From contig NZ_PVNG01000012.1 of the NCBI RefSeq assembly GCF_003001935.1, forward strand, positions 248,001-312,000: DNA of 64,000 nt, written 5' to 3'. The notes beneath the pieces were generated by a model. It worked only from the letters and a program-made list of their open reading frames with translations. It did not search any database and was not told where the DNA came from. Source of the stretch: Nonomuraea fuscirosea. GTDB lineage: Bacteria; Actinomycetota; Actinomycetes; Streptosporangiales; Streptosporangiaceae. Position numbers and translations under genes: made by a program. Below, in pieces: positions 1 to 10,261 of the stretch. How positions within the stretch are numbered: the stretch's first letter is position 1; each line of letters starts with the position of its first letter.

Positions 1-126
1 GGCGAGTTTCGGGTGGTGCCCGGGTTCGGCCAGGACGTGCAGCATGGCGGTCAGCTCGGCCAGGGGGGAGGCGGCGAACCGCAGTCGTTCGGGCGGCAGG
101 CCGCTGATGTCGATCCGCAGCGTCAT
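1..126 (-). CDS. ArsR-type HTH regulator, N-terminal fragment (DUF5937-like)
   Basis: Only the first 42 residues lie in the window; the gene runs off the left edge on the minus strand. The translation starts MTLRIDISGLPPERLRFAAS and continues with LAELTAMLHVLAEPGHHPKLA. This is the start I know from actinobacterial DUF5937 proteins, ArsR-like winged-helix regulators whose DNA-binding domain is C-terminal. It is transcribed away from the MFS exporter gene with a palindrome in the shared intergenic region, so it is probably that exporter's repressor. Family assignment rests on recall of the N-terminal motif. The DNA-binding domain itself is not visible here. Confidence 0.7.
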   Translation of the reverse strand, partial: MTLRIDISGLPPERLRFAASPLAELTAMLHVLAEPGHHPKLA

Positions 127-167
127 CCTCTCATCATCGCTGGTGGGACGGCCGGGGTCGGCGTCGG

Positions 168-184
168 TTGACGGTATCCGTCAA
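168..184. promoter_or_regulatory. Palindromic operator between ArsR-like regulator and MFS gene
   Basis: TTGACGG-TAT-CCGTCAA is a perfect 7-bp inverted repeat with a 3-bp centre. A further half site (TTGACG) lies at 219-224, just before the MFS start codon. The palindrome sits in the middle of the 100-bp divergent intergenic region, which is where a winged-helix dimer controlling both genes would bind. The palindrome is seen directly; its role is inferred. Confidence 0.6.
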
Positions 185-226
185 TCGTCGCGGCCGGTCC
201 GGGCGGCTGGACGCACGGTTGACGCC

Positions 227-1441
227 ATGGCGACCATCGACACTCGGGCCCTCGTCCGTGCCTCGGGAGGCCCTCGCTATGCCGTCGCCCTTGCCGTGGA
301 CGCGCTCGGCACGGGCCTGCTGCGGCCTTTTCTGCTGCTGTACGGGGTGACGGTGCTGGGGTTGTCCGCGCCGGTCGCCGGCGTCGCCATGACGGCGGGT
401 GTCGTCGTGGGTCTGGTGTGTGTGCCGGGGGTCGGCCGGTGGCTGGACCGGGGTGCGCGCAGCGCGGTCGTGGCGGCGTCGATGCTGGTACGGGTGGTGG
501 GTGTGGTGCTGCTGGTGGCCACTCCGGCGGGGAACGTGTGGTTGTTCGCGGCGGCGGCGCTCTTCCTCGGGGTCGGCAACCAGGCGTGGCCGACCGCCCA
601 TGCGGCTCTGGTGGCCACGGTCGCGCATGGCCGGGACCGGGATGCCGCCCTCGCGGCGGGTCGCGCGTTGCGTAATGCCGGGCTGGGCGCGGGTGCGCTG
701 CTCGCCACCGTGTGCCTGGCGGGCGGGGCCGCCGGATCGCGGGTGTCGGCGGTCGTCACCGGGTTCGCCTATCTCGCCGCGGCGGGCTTGGCGTGGTCGG
801 TCCGCGTGCGCGCTCATCCGGCGGTCGCCATGGAGGGGGACGGCGAGCCCGCGCCGCGGATGGGCGTGCTGCTGGCCGCCAACGTGATCTACGTCTTCTG
901 CCTCAACGTGCCGGAGATCGCGCTTCCGCTGGTCCTGGTGACGCAGTTGCACGCTTCGCCGGTCTGGCCGGCGGCCGTCTTCGTGGCCAACACGGTCCTG
1001 GTGATCACGCTGCAGGTTCCGGTCACGGTCCTGCTGTCCCGTTTCCGCCGGCGGATCGTGCTGGCGCTCGCCGGTGTGGTGCTGGCCGTGTCCTATCTCG
1101 GTTTTCTCGTGGCCATGTCCCTGGGGCAAGGGTGGGGCGCTCCGGCCGTCGCGGTGGTGTCCGTGGTCTGCACCGTGGGCGAGATCGTCTATGCCGGCAG
1201 CGCCACCGCGCTGGTCGCGGCGCGTGCCCCGGCGCGGGTTCTGGGACGCGCTCTGGCCCGCTTCCAGCTCTCCACGGGTTTCGGCCTGGCCGTTTCCCCG
1301 GCGGTCATCACGGCGCTCGCGTCGCACGGTCCGGCCGTGCTCTGGGGCGGCCTCGCCGGTGCGACGCTGCTGTCCGCCTCGGCCGTCGCCGTCGGGACGG
1401 ACCGGGAGTCCCGGGAGCGGCGCGATCATGACCGGCATTGA
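227..1441 (+). CDS. Major facilitator superfamily transporter
   Basis: A 404-residue, very hydrophobic protein with about 12 predicted membrane segments. The central GRWLDRGARSAVV stretch is the usual MFS loop 2-3 motif (G-x-x-x-D-R-x-G/A-R). It is likely a drug or metabolite efflux permease of the inner membrane; the substrate cannot be told. The reading frame is open further upstream, but ATG 227 is preferred because the protein then begins MATIDTRALVRASGG just before the first membrane helix and lies downstream of the operator. No clear ribosome binding site is visible before it. The neighbouring divergent ArsR-like gene is the probable regulator. Confidence 0.85.
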   Translation: MATIDTRALVRASGGPRYAVALAVDALGTGLLRPFLLLYGVTVLGLSAPVAGVAMTAGVVVGLVCVPGVGRWLDRGARSAVVAASMLVRVVGVVLLVATPAGNVWLFAAAALFLGVGNQAWPTAHAALVATVAHGRDRDAALAAGRALRNAGLGAGALLATVCLAGGAAGSRVSAVVTGFAYLAAAGLAWSVRVRAHPAVAMEGDGEPAPRMGVLLAANVIYVFCLNVPEIALPLVLVTQLHASPVWPAAVFVANTVLVITLQVPVTVLLSRFRRRIVLALAGVVLAVSYLGFLVAMSLGQGWGAPAVAVVSVVCTVGEIVYAGSATALVAARAPARVLGRALARFQLSTGFGLAVSPAVITALASHGPAVLWGGLAGATLLSASAVAVGTDRESRERRDHDRH

Positions 1442-1456
1442 CCAGGCCGGTCAGGG

Positions 1457-1519
1457 CAGGATCACCGCCGTCCTGGGCAGGATCCACGCCGTCCGGAGGA
1501 GGATCGACGCCGTTCGGGG
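1457..1519. repeat. Three degenerate 21-bp tandem repeats
   Basis: Units beginning CAGGATCAC, CAGGATCCAC and GAGGATCGAC are spaced exactly 21 bp apart and each ends in GCCGT(C/T)C. They lie just downstream of the MFS stop codon. The reading frame over them is open, so they could be a relic of a C-terminal extension. No function is evident. Confidence 0.6.
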
Positions 1520-1567
1520 CTTATGGCCCGATTTTCCGAGCCGGCGCCTCAGGGTGGCATCGCACGG

Positions 1568-1617
1568 TTGAGGCCGCGTCTCCCGGCAATATTATCTAGA
1601 TCCGGAAATTTCGGATC
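1568..1617 (+). promoter_or_regulatory. Probable promoter and operator of the first binding-protein gene
   Basis: A -35-like TTGAGG (1568-1573) is followed after 16-18 bp by a -10-like TATTAT/TTATCT (1590-1597). Directly after it, where transcription would start, is the 19-bp imperfect palindrome GATCCGGAAATTTCGGATC (1599-1617; one wobble mismatch). This places a regulator binding site over the start point. It implies a leader of roughly 190 nt before the first binding-protein gene. AT-rich DNA is rare in this genome, which makes the -10 stand out. Confidence 0.5.
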
Positions 1618-1806
1618 AGGTCATCTCAAATCGTGGAGTGTCCGTAACTCTCATGAAACATACCATTACTATGGGTGTTTAGGACATTACGAATCGGCAT
1701 AAAAGCCCCAGAAGAACTCCCCACAACCGCCCAAAAGAGGCATGCTGAGCTCGGAAAACCCGGCGAAGGTGATCGTCACTTCGCTGAGATAGGGGGAGTC
1801 TCTTTC

Positions 1807-3108
1807 ATGATGCGCATTGCTCCAGCGGGGCGCTTGCTGGCCGTCGCGGCCGCGGCGAGCCTGGCCCTGACGGCCTGTGGTGGTGGCGGCGACACGGCCG
1901 CCGAGCAGTCAGGCACCGCCGCGCCGTCCACGGCGGCCTCCTCGGCCCCGGCGGCTGCGGGCGACGGCACGCTGACCATCGGCACGGTGCTGCCCCAGAC
2001 CGGTTCGCTGGCCTTCCTCGGCCCGCCCGAGTTCGCGGGGGTCGACCAGGCCGTCAAGGAGATCAACGAGGCCGGGGGCGTGCTCGGCAAGCCGGTCGAG
2101 AAGCAGCACACGGACTCCGGTGACACGACCACGAACATCGCCTCGCAGTCGGTGGACAAGCTGCTGGCGCAGAAGGCCGACGCCATCATCGGCGCCGCCT
2201 CCTCGTCGGTGTCGGAGTCGATCATCGACAAGATCACGGGCGCGGGCGTCGTGCAGTTCTCGCCGGCCAACACCTCCGACAAGTTCAGCACGATCAGCGA
2301 CAACGGCCTGTACTTCCGTACGGCGCCGCCGGACAAGCTGCAGGGCCGGGTGCTGGGCGACCTGATCGCGGCCGACGGCAACGACACCATCGGCATCATG
2401 GCGATGCAGGACTCCTACGGCTCGGGCCTGGCCGACCAGGTCACCAAGACGGCCGAGGAGGCCGGCGCGAGCGTCGTGGAGCGGGTGGACTACGACCCGA
2501 AGGCGGCCGAGTTCTCCGCCGACGTCGCCAAGATCAAGGCCAAGAACCCGAAGGCGATCGTGCTGATCGGTTTCGAGGAGGGCGCCAAGGTCGTCGCGGA
2601 GCTGGTCAAGCAGGGCCTGACCGCGGACAAGCACAAGTGGTACATGGTGGACGGCAACATGTCGAACACCAACTACCTGAAGATGCCCAAGGGCACGCTC
2701 AAGGGCGTCAAGGGCACGATCCCCGGCGCCGAGGCTCCCGACGCGTTCAGGAAGAAGCTGCTGGAGCTCAATCCCGAGCTCGACGACTTCACCTACGCCG
2801 CCGAGTCGTACGACGCGACGAACCTGATCGCGCTGGCCGCGGAGGCGGCCAAGGACGACACCGGCAAGTCGATCGCGGCCAAGCTGCCGGAGGTGAGCAA
2901 GGGCGGCGAGAAGTGCAAGAGCTTCAAGGAGTGCGCCGACCTGCTGAAGGCGGGCAAGGACATCGACTACGACGGTGTCAGCGGCCCGATCGAGTTCAAC
3001 GAGGCCGGTGACCCGGCCGTGGCCACGATCGGCGTCTACGAGTACGGCGACGACAACAAGTACCCCGGCAAGGCGCTGGAGTACCGTACCGGCAACATCG
3101 AGGGCTAG
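1807..3108 (+). CDS. Branched-chain amino-acid type ABC transporter, substrate-binding lipoprotein (copy 1)
   Basis: A 433-residue periplasmic-binding-protein-fold lipoprotein of the LivJ/LivK family. It would be anchored outside the membrane by the lipobox LTAC near residue 23 and deliver ligand to LivH/LivM. After a Ser/Ala/Pro linker the mature domain begins GTLTIGTVLPQTGSLAFLG, typical of the family. ATG 1807 is chosen because GGGGAG (1793-1798) lies 8 nt upstream and a lipoprotein signal follows at once; the frame is open further upstream but without these signals. It is very similar to the gene at 4147, so the two arose by duplication. Ligand unknown. Confidence 0.93.
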   Translation: MMRIAPAGRLLAVAAAASLALTACGGGGDTAAEQSGTAAPSTAASSAPAAAGDGTLTIGTVLPQTGSLAFLGPPEFAGVDQAVKEINEAGGVLGKPVEKQHTDSGDTTTNIASQSVDKLLAQKADAIIGAASSSVSESIIDKITGAGVVQFSPANTSDKFSTISDNGLYFRTAPPDKLQGRVLGDLIAADGNDTIGIMAMQDSYGSGLADQVTKTAEEAGASVVERVDYDPKAAEFSADVAKIKAKNPKAIVLIGFEEGAKVVAELVKQGLTADKHKWYMVDGNMSNTNYLKMPKGTLKGVKGTIPGAEAPDAFRKKLLELNPELDDFTYAAESYDATNLIALAAEAAKDDTGKSIAAKLPEVSKGGEKCKSFKECADLLKAGKDIDYDGVSGPIEFNEAGDPAVATIGVYEYGDDNKYPGKALEYRTGNIEG

Positions 3109-3968
3109 GAGCCGAGCCCGCAGGCGGCCATCGCGTAGGCGATGAGCCGGTCCTGCAGCGGCCTGGGCGGCGTGACGATGACCACGCGCTCCTGCCCGCC
3201 GTCGACGGCGGCCCGCACCGGGAACTGGAAGGCCTTCTTGGCCTCGGCGAACGCGTGCGGGTCGCACCGGCCGGGGGTGAGCTCGACCGGCGCCTCCAGC
3301 CGCCGCGCGCCGGCTTTCAGCAGGCCCATGGGCCTGCTGCGGGGCGTGGCGATGTAGTGGGTGGTGCCGCCCATGTCGTTCAGCGAGACCTCGCCGGGAC
3401 CGCGCCTGGTGACCACGAGGCTCCCGCGCATGACCTTGCCCGACTGCTTCCAGTCCGGGCCGAACTCGATGCTGGCCGCCTGCTTGATGAGGAATTCGGA
3501 GCATTCGTCGCGCAGCAGTCTGGCCAGGAGAGGGTCGGGGTGCGGCACGTCGAAGACGACCTTGTGCGGCGGCTCGGAGCCGGTGGCGACGTGGGCCACG
3601 ACGGTGGCGGGGCGGACCTCGGGCAGGGCGCCGGGGGAGCAGGTGGCGGCGCCGTACGGGATGGGCAGGTCGGTCCGCTCGGTCTTGCCGATGACGGCGT
3701 CGGCCCGTCGCGGCGGGAGGGTCCTGAAGGACTCCGTGACAAGCTGGACATCAGCGAAATAAACGGGCGTTTCACTCGTATTTCGGACAGCCACTTGAAG
3801 CGCGTGCGCCGGCTCGTCGGAACGCCATTGGGCCAAGGAGACGGATACGCCGGCGGGCGGTCCGGCCGGTGGCGGCGACGGCGGGGGAGTGGTCCCCTGG
3901 GCGGAACCGCAACCGGCGGCGAGGACGGTCAGCGCCAGGAGGGGCTTAATGCGCTTCACCTGTCGCAC
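3105..3968 (-). CDS. Hypothetical secreted lipoprotein
   Basis: A 287-residue protein with a lipoprotein signal (KRIKPLLALTVLAAGC, lipobox LAAGC) followed by a Pro-rich linker and a domain I do not recognise. It contains several Cys residues and mostly beta-type sequence. GTG 3968 is preferred because AAGGA lies about 9 nt upstream on the minus strand. It is inserted between the two paralogous binding-protein genes, convergent with the first: the two stop codons overlap in the palindrome CTAG at 3105-3108. Its position suggests a cell-envelope accessory of the uptake locus, but nothing in its sequence shows this. Confidence 0.75.
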   Translation of the reverse strand: MRQVKRIKPLLALTVLAAGCGSAQGTTPPPSPPPAGPPAGVSVSLAQWRSDEPAHALQVAVRNTSETPVYFADVQLVTESFRTLPPRRADAVIGKTERTDLPIPYGAATCSPGALPEVRPATVVAHVATGSEPPHKVVFDVPHPDPLLARLLRDECSEFLIKQAASIEFGPDWKQSGKVMRGSLVVTRRGPGEVSLNDMGGTTHYIATPRSRPMGLLKAGARRLEAPVELTPGRCDPHAFAEAKKAFQFPVRAAVDGGQERVVIVTPPRPLQDRLIAYAMAACGLGS

Positions 3969-4146
3969 ATTAGGCGTCCTTGCGCAGGTCCGTAAGTTGA
4001 GGAGTGATTACGACTCCGCATCCAAGTGCCGACAGTTCCCACGGGGACCTAGTTACAGTCCTTCACCATTTTGTACGTTTCCGTCATTCGATCGGGAACG
4101 CTCGGCGGTGCTGACGGATCCCGGCCTGGATTGAAGGAGACACTTC

Positions 4147-5442
4147 ATGATCCGCATTGCTCCCGTGGGACGGGCGCTGGCTGTCGTGGCCGCCACGAGC
4201 CTCGCCCTGACAGCCTGCGGCGGTGGCGGCGGCGACACCGCCACGCAAACGTCCCAGAGCGCCGCGCCGGCCTCGTCCGCGCCCGCGGCGCAGGGGGACG
4301 GCACGCTCACCCTCGGCACGCTGCTGCCCCAGACCGGTTCGCTGGCATTCCTCGGCCCGCCCGAGTTCGCGGGTGTCGACCTGGCTCTCAAGGAGATCAA
4401 CGAGGCCGGCGGCGTGCTCGGCAAGCCGGTGGCCAAGTTCGACACCGACTCGGGCGACACGACGACCAACATCGCCTCGCAGTCGGTGGACAAGCTGCTG
4501 GCGCAGAAGGCCGACGCCATCATCGGCGCCGCCTCCTCGTCGGTGTCGGAGTCGGTGATCGACAAGATCACGGGCGCCGGTGTGGTGCACTTCTCGCCGG
4601 CCAACACCTCCGACAAGTTCACCACCATCGCTGACAAGGGCCTGTACTTCCGCACCTCGCCGCCGGACAAGCTGCAGGGGCGTGTGCTTGGTGACCTCGT
4701 GGTGGCCGACGGCAACGACACGGTCGGCATCATGGCGATGCAGGACTCCTACGGCACCGGCCTGGCCGACCAGGTCCAGAAGACCGTCACCGACGGCGGC
4801 GCCGAAGTGGTCGAGCGCGTCGACTACGACCCGAAGGCGGCCGACTTCTCCGCCGACGTCGCCAAGCTCAAGGCCAAGAACCCGAAGGGCATCGTGCTCA
4901 TCGGGTTCGAGGAGACGGCCAAGGTCGTCCAGGAGCTGGTCAAGCAGGGCCTGCCCGCCGACAAGCACAAGTGGTACATGGTGGACGGCAACACGTCCAA
5001 CACGAACTACATCAAGATGCCCAAGGGCACGCTCGACGGCGTCAAGGGCACCATCCCCGGCGCCGCGGCTCCGGAGGAGTTCCAGAAGAAGTTGCTGTCG
5101 GTCAACAAGGACCTCGAGGACTTCAGCTACGCCCCCGAGTCCTACGACGCGGCCAACCTGATCGCCCTGGCCGCCGAGGCCGCCAAGAGCGACGCGGGCG
5201 TCGACATCGCGGCGAAGCTGGCCGAGGTCAGCAAGGGCGGCGAGAAGTGCACCAGCTTCAAGGCCTGCGTCGACCTGCTGAAGGCCGGCAAGGACATCGA
5301 CTACGAGGGCGTCAGCGGCCCGGTCGAGTTCAACGAGGCCGGTGACCCGGCCGTCGCCACCATCGGCATCTACCAGTACGGCGACGACAACAAGTACGCC
5401 ACCAAGGCGCTGGAGTACCGCACCGGCAACATCGCCGGCTAG
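4147..5442 (+). CDS. Branched-chain amino-acid type ABC transporter, substrate-binding lipoprotein (copy 2)
   Basis: A 431-residue paralogue of the gene at 1807, collinear along its length. It has the lipobox LTAC, the same TGSLAFLGPPEFAGVD opening and the same C-terminal ALEYRTGNI. Differences concentrate in the linker and in scattered surface positions, so the ligand may be similar. AGGAG before ATG 4147 is a good ribosome binding site. It is followed by a strong terminator. It converges on the permease/ATPase operon, so the binding proteins are expressed from separate promoters and can be made in excess over the membrane components, as is usual for such systems. Confidence 0.93.
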   Translation: MIRIAPVGRALAVVAATSLALTACGGGGGDTATQTSQSAAPASSAPAAQGDGTLTLGTLLPQTGSLAFLGPPEFAGVDLALKEINEAGGVLGKPVAKFDTDSGDTTTNIASQSVDKLLAQKADAIIGAASSSVSESVIDKITGAGVVHFSPANTSDKFTTIADKGLYFRTSPPDKLQGRVLGDLVVADGNDTVGIMAMQDSYGTGLADQVQKTVTDGGAEVVERVDYDPKAADFSADVAKLKAKNPKGIVLIGFEETAKVVQELVKQGLPADKHKWYMVDGNTSNTNYIKMPKGTLDGVKGTIPGAAAPEEFQKKLLSVNKDLEDFSYAPESYDAANLIALAAEAAKSDAGVDIAAKLAEVSKGGEKCTSFKACVDLLKAGKDIDYEGVSGPVEFNEAGDPAVATIGIYQYGDDNKYATKALEYRTGNIAG

Positions 5443-5464
5443 TCGGTCACAGGTCAGCACGGCA

Positions 5465-5495
5465 GGGGCCCGGTCGTCCGCGACCGGGCCCCTTT
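5465..5495 (+). terminator. Rho-independent terminator after binding-protein copy 2
   Basis: A perfect 12-bp stem, GGGGCCCGGTCG with CGACCGGGCCCC, closes a TCCG loop and is followed by TTT. It starts 22 nt after the stop codon. Confidence 0.9.
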
Positions 5496-5517
5496 CGCGT
5501 GCGCTTCCCGCGGGGGC

Positions 5518-5919
5518 TCAGCGGCAGCCGGCCACGATCCGGTCCGCCGCCTGCCGGTAGCGCTTCAGCAGCGCCACCCGCCGCTCCCTGGGCACGTCGT
5601 TCTTCGACAGGCCCTCAGTGGTCGTCCTGACGGCCTCCACGGCCTCCTGGAGCGAGTCCGGCAGCCTGGGGCCGAACTCCAGCGTCGTGCCGTGCACCTC
5701 CGCCAGGCGGCCCGTCAGGGCGTCCTCGAACGTCTGCCGCTCCTCCCGGCCGGCCGGCTCCAGCATGAGGCCCGCGTACCCGATGGAGGAGACCACGCGG
5801 GCGCACGGGCTGTCGGTGGGGTCGCCGCCGGTGCTGAACTTCGCGGCCGAGGAGGCGTCGTCCTGGCACCCGACGAGCAGGACGGGCAGTATGAGCGCGA
5901 CTGTCGCCAAACGTTTCAC
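5518..5919 (-). CDS. Small hypothetical lipoprotein
   Basis: A 133-residue protein starting at GTG 5919 with a short signal peptide and lipobox (LLVGC, Cys at about residue 18). The mature part is mostly helical and charged, with two further Cys residues (PCARV and the C-terminal AGCR) that could pair outside the cell. I do not recognise the family. It lies downstream of the liv operon on the same strand, separated from it by a strong terminator, so it probably has its own promoter or depends on read-through. Confidence 0.7.
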   Translation of the reverse strand: MKRLATVALILPVLLVGCQDDASSAAKFSTGGDPTDSPCARVVSSIGYAGLMLEPAGREERQTFEDALTGRLAEVHGTTLEFGPRLPDSLQEAVEAVRTTTEGLSKNDVPRERRVALLKRYRQAADRIVAGCR

Positions 5920-5938
5920 ATCGCGTATTAAAAACAGC

Positions 5939-5966
5939 GAAGGGGCTCCCCGGGAGGAGCCCCTTC
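5939..5966 (-). terminator. Rho-independent terminator of the liv permease/ATPase operon
   Basis: An 11-bp perfect stem (GAAGGGGCTCC with GGAGCCCCTTC) has a 6-nt loop. Read on the minus strand it is followed by GCTGTTTTT. It lies 41 nt beyond the livF stop codon and ahead of the small lipoprotein gene. Confidence 0.9.
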
Positions 5967-6007
5967 GCCTTCTCGACCGTTTCGTTACGTACGGACGCCG
6001 CGTCCCG

Positions 6008-7723
<1,716 letters not shown>

Positions 7724-7734
<11 letters not shown>

Positions 7735-8710
7735 TGATGGCGATCTCCCTCTTGTCCCCGAAGATGCCCTGTGGCCGGATGACCAGCAACAGGATGAATC
7801 CGAGACCGACCAGGGCGTACCGGATGGGGCCTACCTGGGTGGTGGTCATGAACGGGATGAACCCGTTGCGGACCAGCTCCGCGAGGGTGTTGCCGACGAA
7901 GACGAACAGCACCCAGAAGATCATCGCGCCGACGACGGGCCCGAAGACGCGGGCGGCGCCACCGAGGATGACGATCGTGTAGGCGAAGAAGGTCATCTCG
8001 GTGCCGAAGATGTCGGGCTGCACGGCGCCGTTGTAGAGGCCGTAGAAGAAGCCGGCCAGGCAGCCGATGATGCCGCCCAGCATGAGCGACTGCATCTTGT
8101 ACGAGAACACGTTCTTACCCAGGGCGCGTACGGCGTCCTCGTCCTCGCGGATGGCCTTGAGCACGCGGCCCCACGGGCTCTTCATCAGCAGGTAGACGAC
8201 GAGACAGCTGAGCAGCACCACGCTCCAGCCGACGGCGAGGAACCAGATGACGCGCTCGTCGAAGCCGAACGGGCCGATGCCGTAGTGGCCGGGCGGGAAC
8301 GGGTTCATCGCGTAGAAGTCGCCGGTGAAGCCGCGCCGGCCGTCGGAGCCGCCGAAGATGTCCTTGAAGTACACCGAGCGGAAGACGAGCCGGACGATCT
8401 CGGCGGCGGCGATGGTGACGATCGCCAGATAGTCGGCGCGCAGCTGCAGCGTCGGGATGCCCAGCAGCAGCGCCAGGATCGCGGCGGCCGCCAGGCCGAT
8501 CACGATGCCCATCCAGAACGGCAGGTTCATGACGGTGACGGCGACGGCGAGGCCGTAACCGGCCACGGCCATGAACGCGGCCTGGCCGAAGTTGAGCAGG
8601 CCGGTGTAGCCGAAGTGGATGTTGACGCCGATCGCGGCCAGGCCGTAGACGACGGACTCCCAGCCGATGGCGGCGTGGACGGTGGTGGTGATGATCGTGA
8701 GCCAGTCCAT
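7724..8710 (-). CDS. livM: Branched-chain amino-acid type ABC transporter permease LivM
   Basis: A 328-residue polytopic inner-membrane permease of the LivM family. The cytoplasmic coupling loop is seen as SPWGRVLKAIREDEDAVRALGKN, and the C-terminus ends with the family motif IRPQGIFG. It forms the transmembrane channel with LivH. ATG 8710 (MDWLTIITTTVHAAIGW) is preferred; it starts 11 nt after the livH stop. The much longer open frame upstream is the shadow of livH. Confidence 0.93.
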
Positions 8711-8721
8711 GGTTACCCCCG

Positions 8722-10008
8722 TCACCCGATCCGCTCGCGGCGGCCCAGGATGCCCTGCGGCCTGAAGAGAAGCACGATGATCAGCACGGCCAGCGCGCCG
8801 ACGGACTTCAGCTCGGGCGGCACCCACAGGGTGGACACCTGGATGAAGATGCCGACCACGAGCGAGCCGACCAGGGCGCCGAAGGCCGTGCCGAGCCCGC
8901 CGAGCGTGACGCCCGCGAAGATGAGCAGCAGGATGTCCTGGCCCATGGTGAACTTCAGCGACTGCGACAGGCCGAGCATGATGCCGGCCAGCGCGGCGAT
9001 GGCGGAGCCCGAGGCCCAGATGATGCGGATGATGCGGTCGACGTTGATGCCGGAGGAGGCGGCCAGGGCCGGGTTGTCGGCCACGGCGCGCGCCGCCTTG
9101 CCGGTGCGGGTCTTCATCAGGGCGATGCCCACGACGATCAGGACCGCGAGCTCGATGCCGATGGCCCAGAGGTTCTTGGGCGCGGCGCTGATCGGGCCGA
9201 TCTCGATGCCGGCCTGGGTGTTGTAGTCGGTGTAGCTGTCGTTCTGCGCGCCGAAGAAGAACTGAATGAGGTTGCGCAGCAGGATCGCCATGCCGATCGA
9301 GATGATCATCATGGCGATGGTGCCGGTGCCGCGTTTGCGCAGCTGGCCCCAGAACAGCCGGTCCTGCCCGTAGCCGAGGGCGCCCGAGACGATGATCGCG
9401 ATGATCGCCGCCGGGATGAGCTGGAGGCCGAACCCGACGTTGAAGGCGTAGGCGATGACGGCTCCGAGCGTGATCAGCTCGCCGTGGGCGAAGTTGGTCA
9501 GGCCGGTCGTGCCGTAGATGAGCGACAGGCCGAGCGCGCCGAGGGCGATGATCAGGCCGAGGTTGACGCCCTCGAAGGTCAGCTGGGCCGCCTGCTCCCA
9601 GAACGTGCTCTGCCCGGTGTCCTCGGGGGCCGCCCCGGGGGCGGCCTTGGGCTGCAGCGCGAACAGCACGGTGGAGCAGTTGCCCTCGTAGACGGTCGGC
9701 GTGCGGACGTTGCTGCCGCCGCGGACCTCGGAGTCGGCCGGCAGGCTGCTCGGATCCAGGGTGACCTTGTACTTGCCCGGTTCGTCGACCTGAACGTCCC
9801 ACGTGCCTTGTGCGTTACTCGTTACCTCCTCGACGGGTTGTCCGCCTTCGGTGGTGACAGAGATCTTGGCGCCGTTCACTGGCTGGCCTTGGAGTTTGAG
9901 TGTTCCCCTCAGTCCCTGGCAGTCGGCCGGATCCGCATGGGCGGGTACGGCCAGCAGGAAGATGAGTCCACCCAGGAAGGCCGTGAACGCGATCACGGCT
10001 CTGCGCAA
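8722..10008 (-). CDS. livH: LivH-type permease with N-terminal secreted beta-sandwich domain
   Basis: A 428-residue protein. Residues 1-26 are a signal peptide (cleavage after AHA). Residues 30-118 form an extracytoplasmic domain like carboxypeptidase regulatory / CnaB folds (GTLKLQGQPVNGAKISVTT, NAQGTWDVQVDEPGKYKVTL), with Cys30 and Cys111 placed to form a disulfide. From about residue 145 it is a normal LivH permease, with coupling loop KTRTGKAARAVADNPALAASSGIN and the C-terminal FRPQGILG. Usual LivH proteins are about 290-310 residues and lack the first domain. The start is TTG 10008 with GAGGGA upstream, followed by a basic n-region. First gene of the liv operon. Confidence 0.9.
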   Translation of the reverse strand: MRRAVIAFTAFLGGLIFLLAVPAHADPADCQGLRGTLKLQGQPVNGAKISVTTEGGQPVEEVTSNAQGTWDVQVDEPGKYKVTLDPSSLPADSEVRGGSNVRTPTVYEGNCSTVLFALQPKAAPGAAPEDTGQSTFWEQAAQLTFEGVNLGLIIALGALGLSLIYGTTGLTNFAHGELITLGAVIAYAFNVGFGLQLIPAAIIAIIVSGALGYGQDRLFWGQLRKRGTGTIAMMIISIGMAILLRNLIQFFFGAQNDSYTDYNTQAGIEIGPISAAPKNLWAIGIELAVLIVVGIALMKTRTGKAARAVADNPALAASSGINVDRIIRIIWASGSAIAALAGIMLGLSQSLKFTMGQDILLLIFAGVTLGGLGTAFGALVGSLVVGIFIQVSTLWVPPELKSVGALAVLIIVLLFRPQGILGRRERIG

Positions 10009-10261
10009 TGGTGCTCCCTCGAAAGTAAGTCAAGGCGGGGTTGTGCCCCTCCATCTCGACACGCGCGCATCGCAGGCACAACTGGGATGCAATGGCGGGA
10101 GCCTATTCTGGTGTCGCCCGTTTCAGTATCGTTCGTCACCAATTAGAGACATGTGTGTGTCACTGATGTGAGCAAACAACGAGCCAGGTCAGGGGCTAAA
10201 TCGGGCTTGACGCCTGGCGCTTCGACGGAACGAATCGGTAACGATCGCGGGAGCACGCGAC

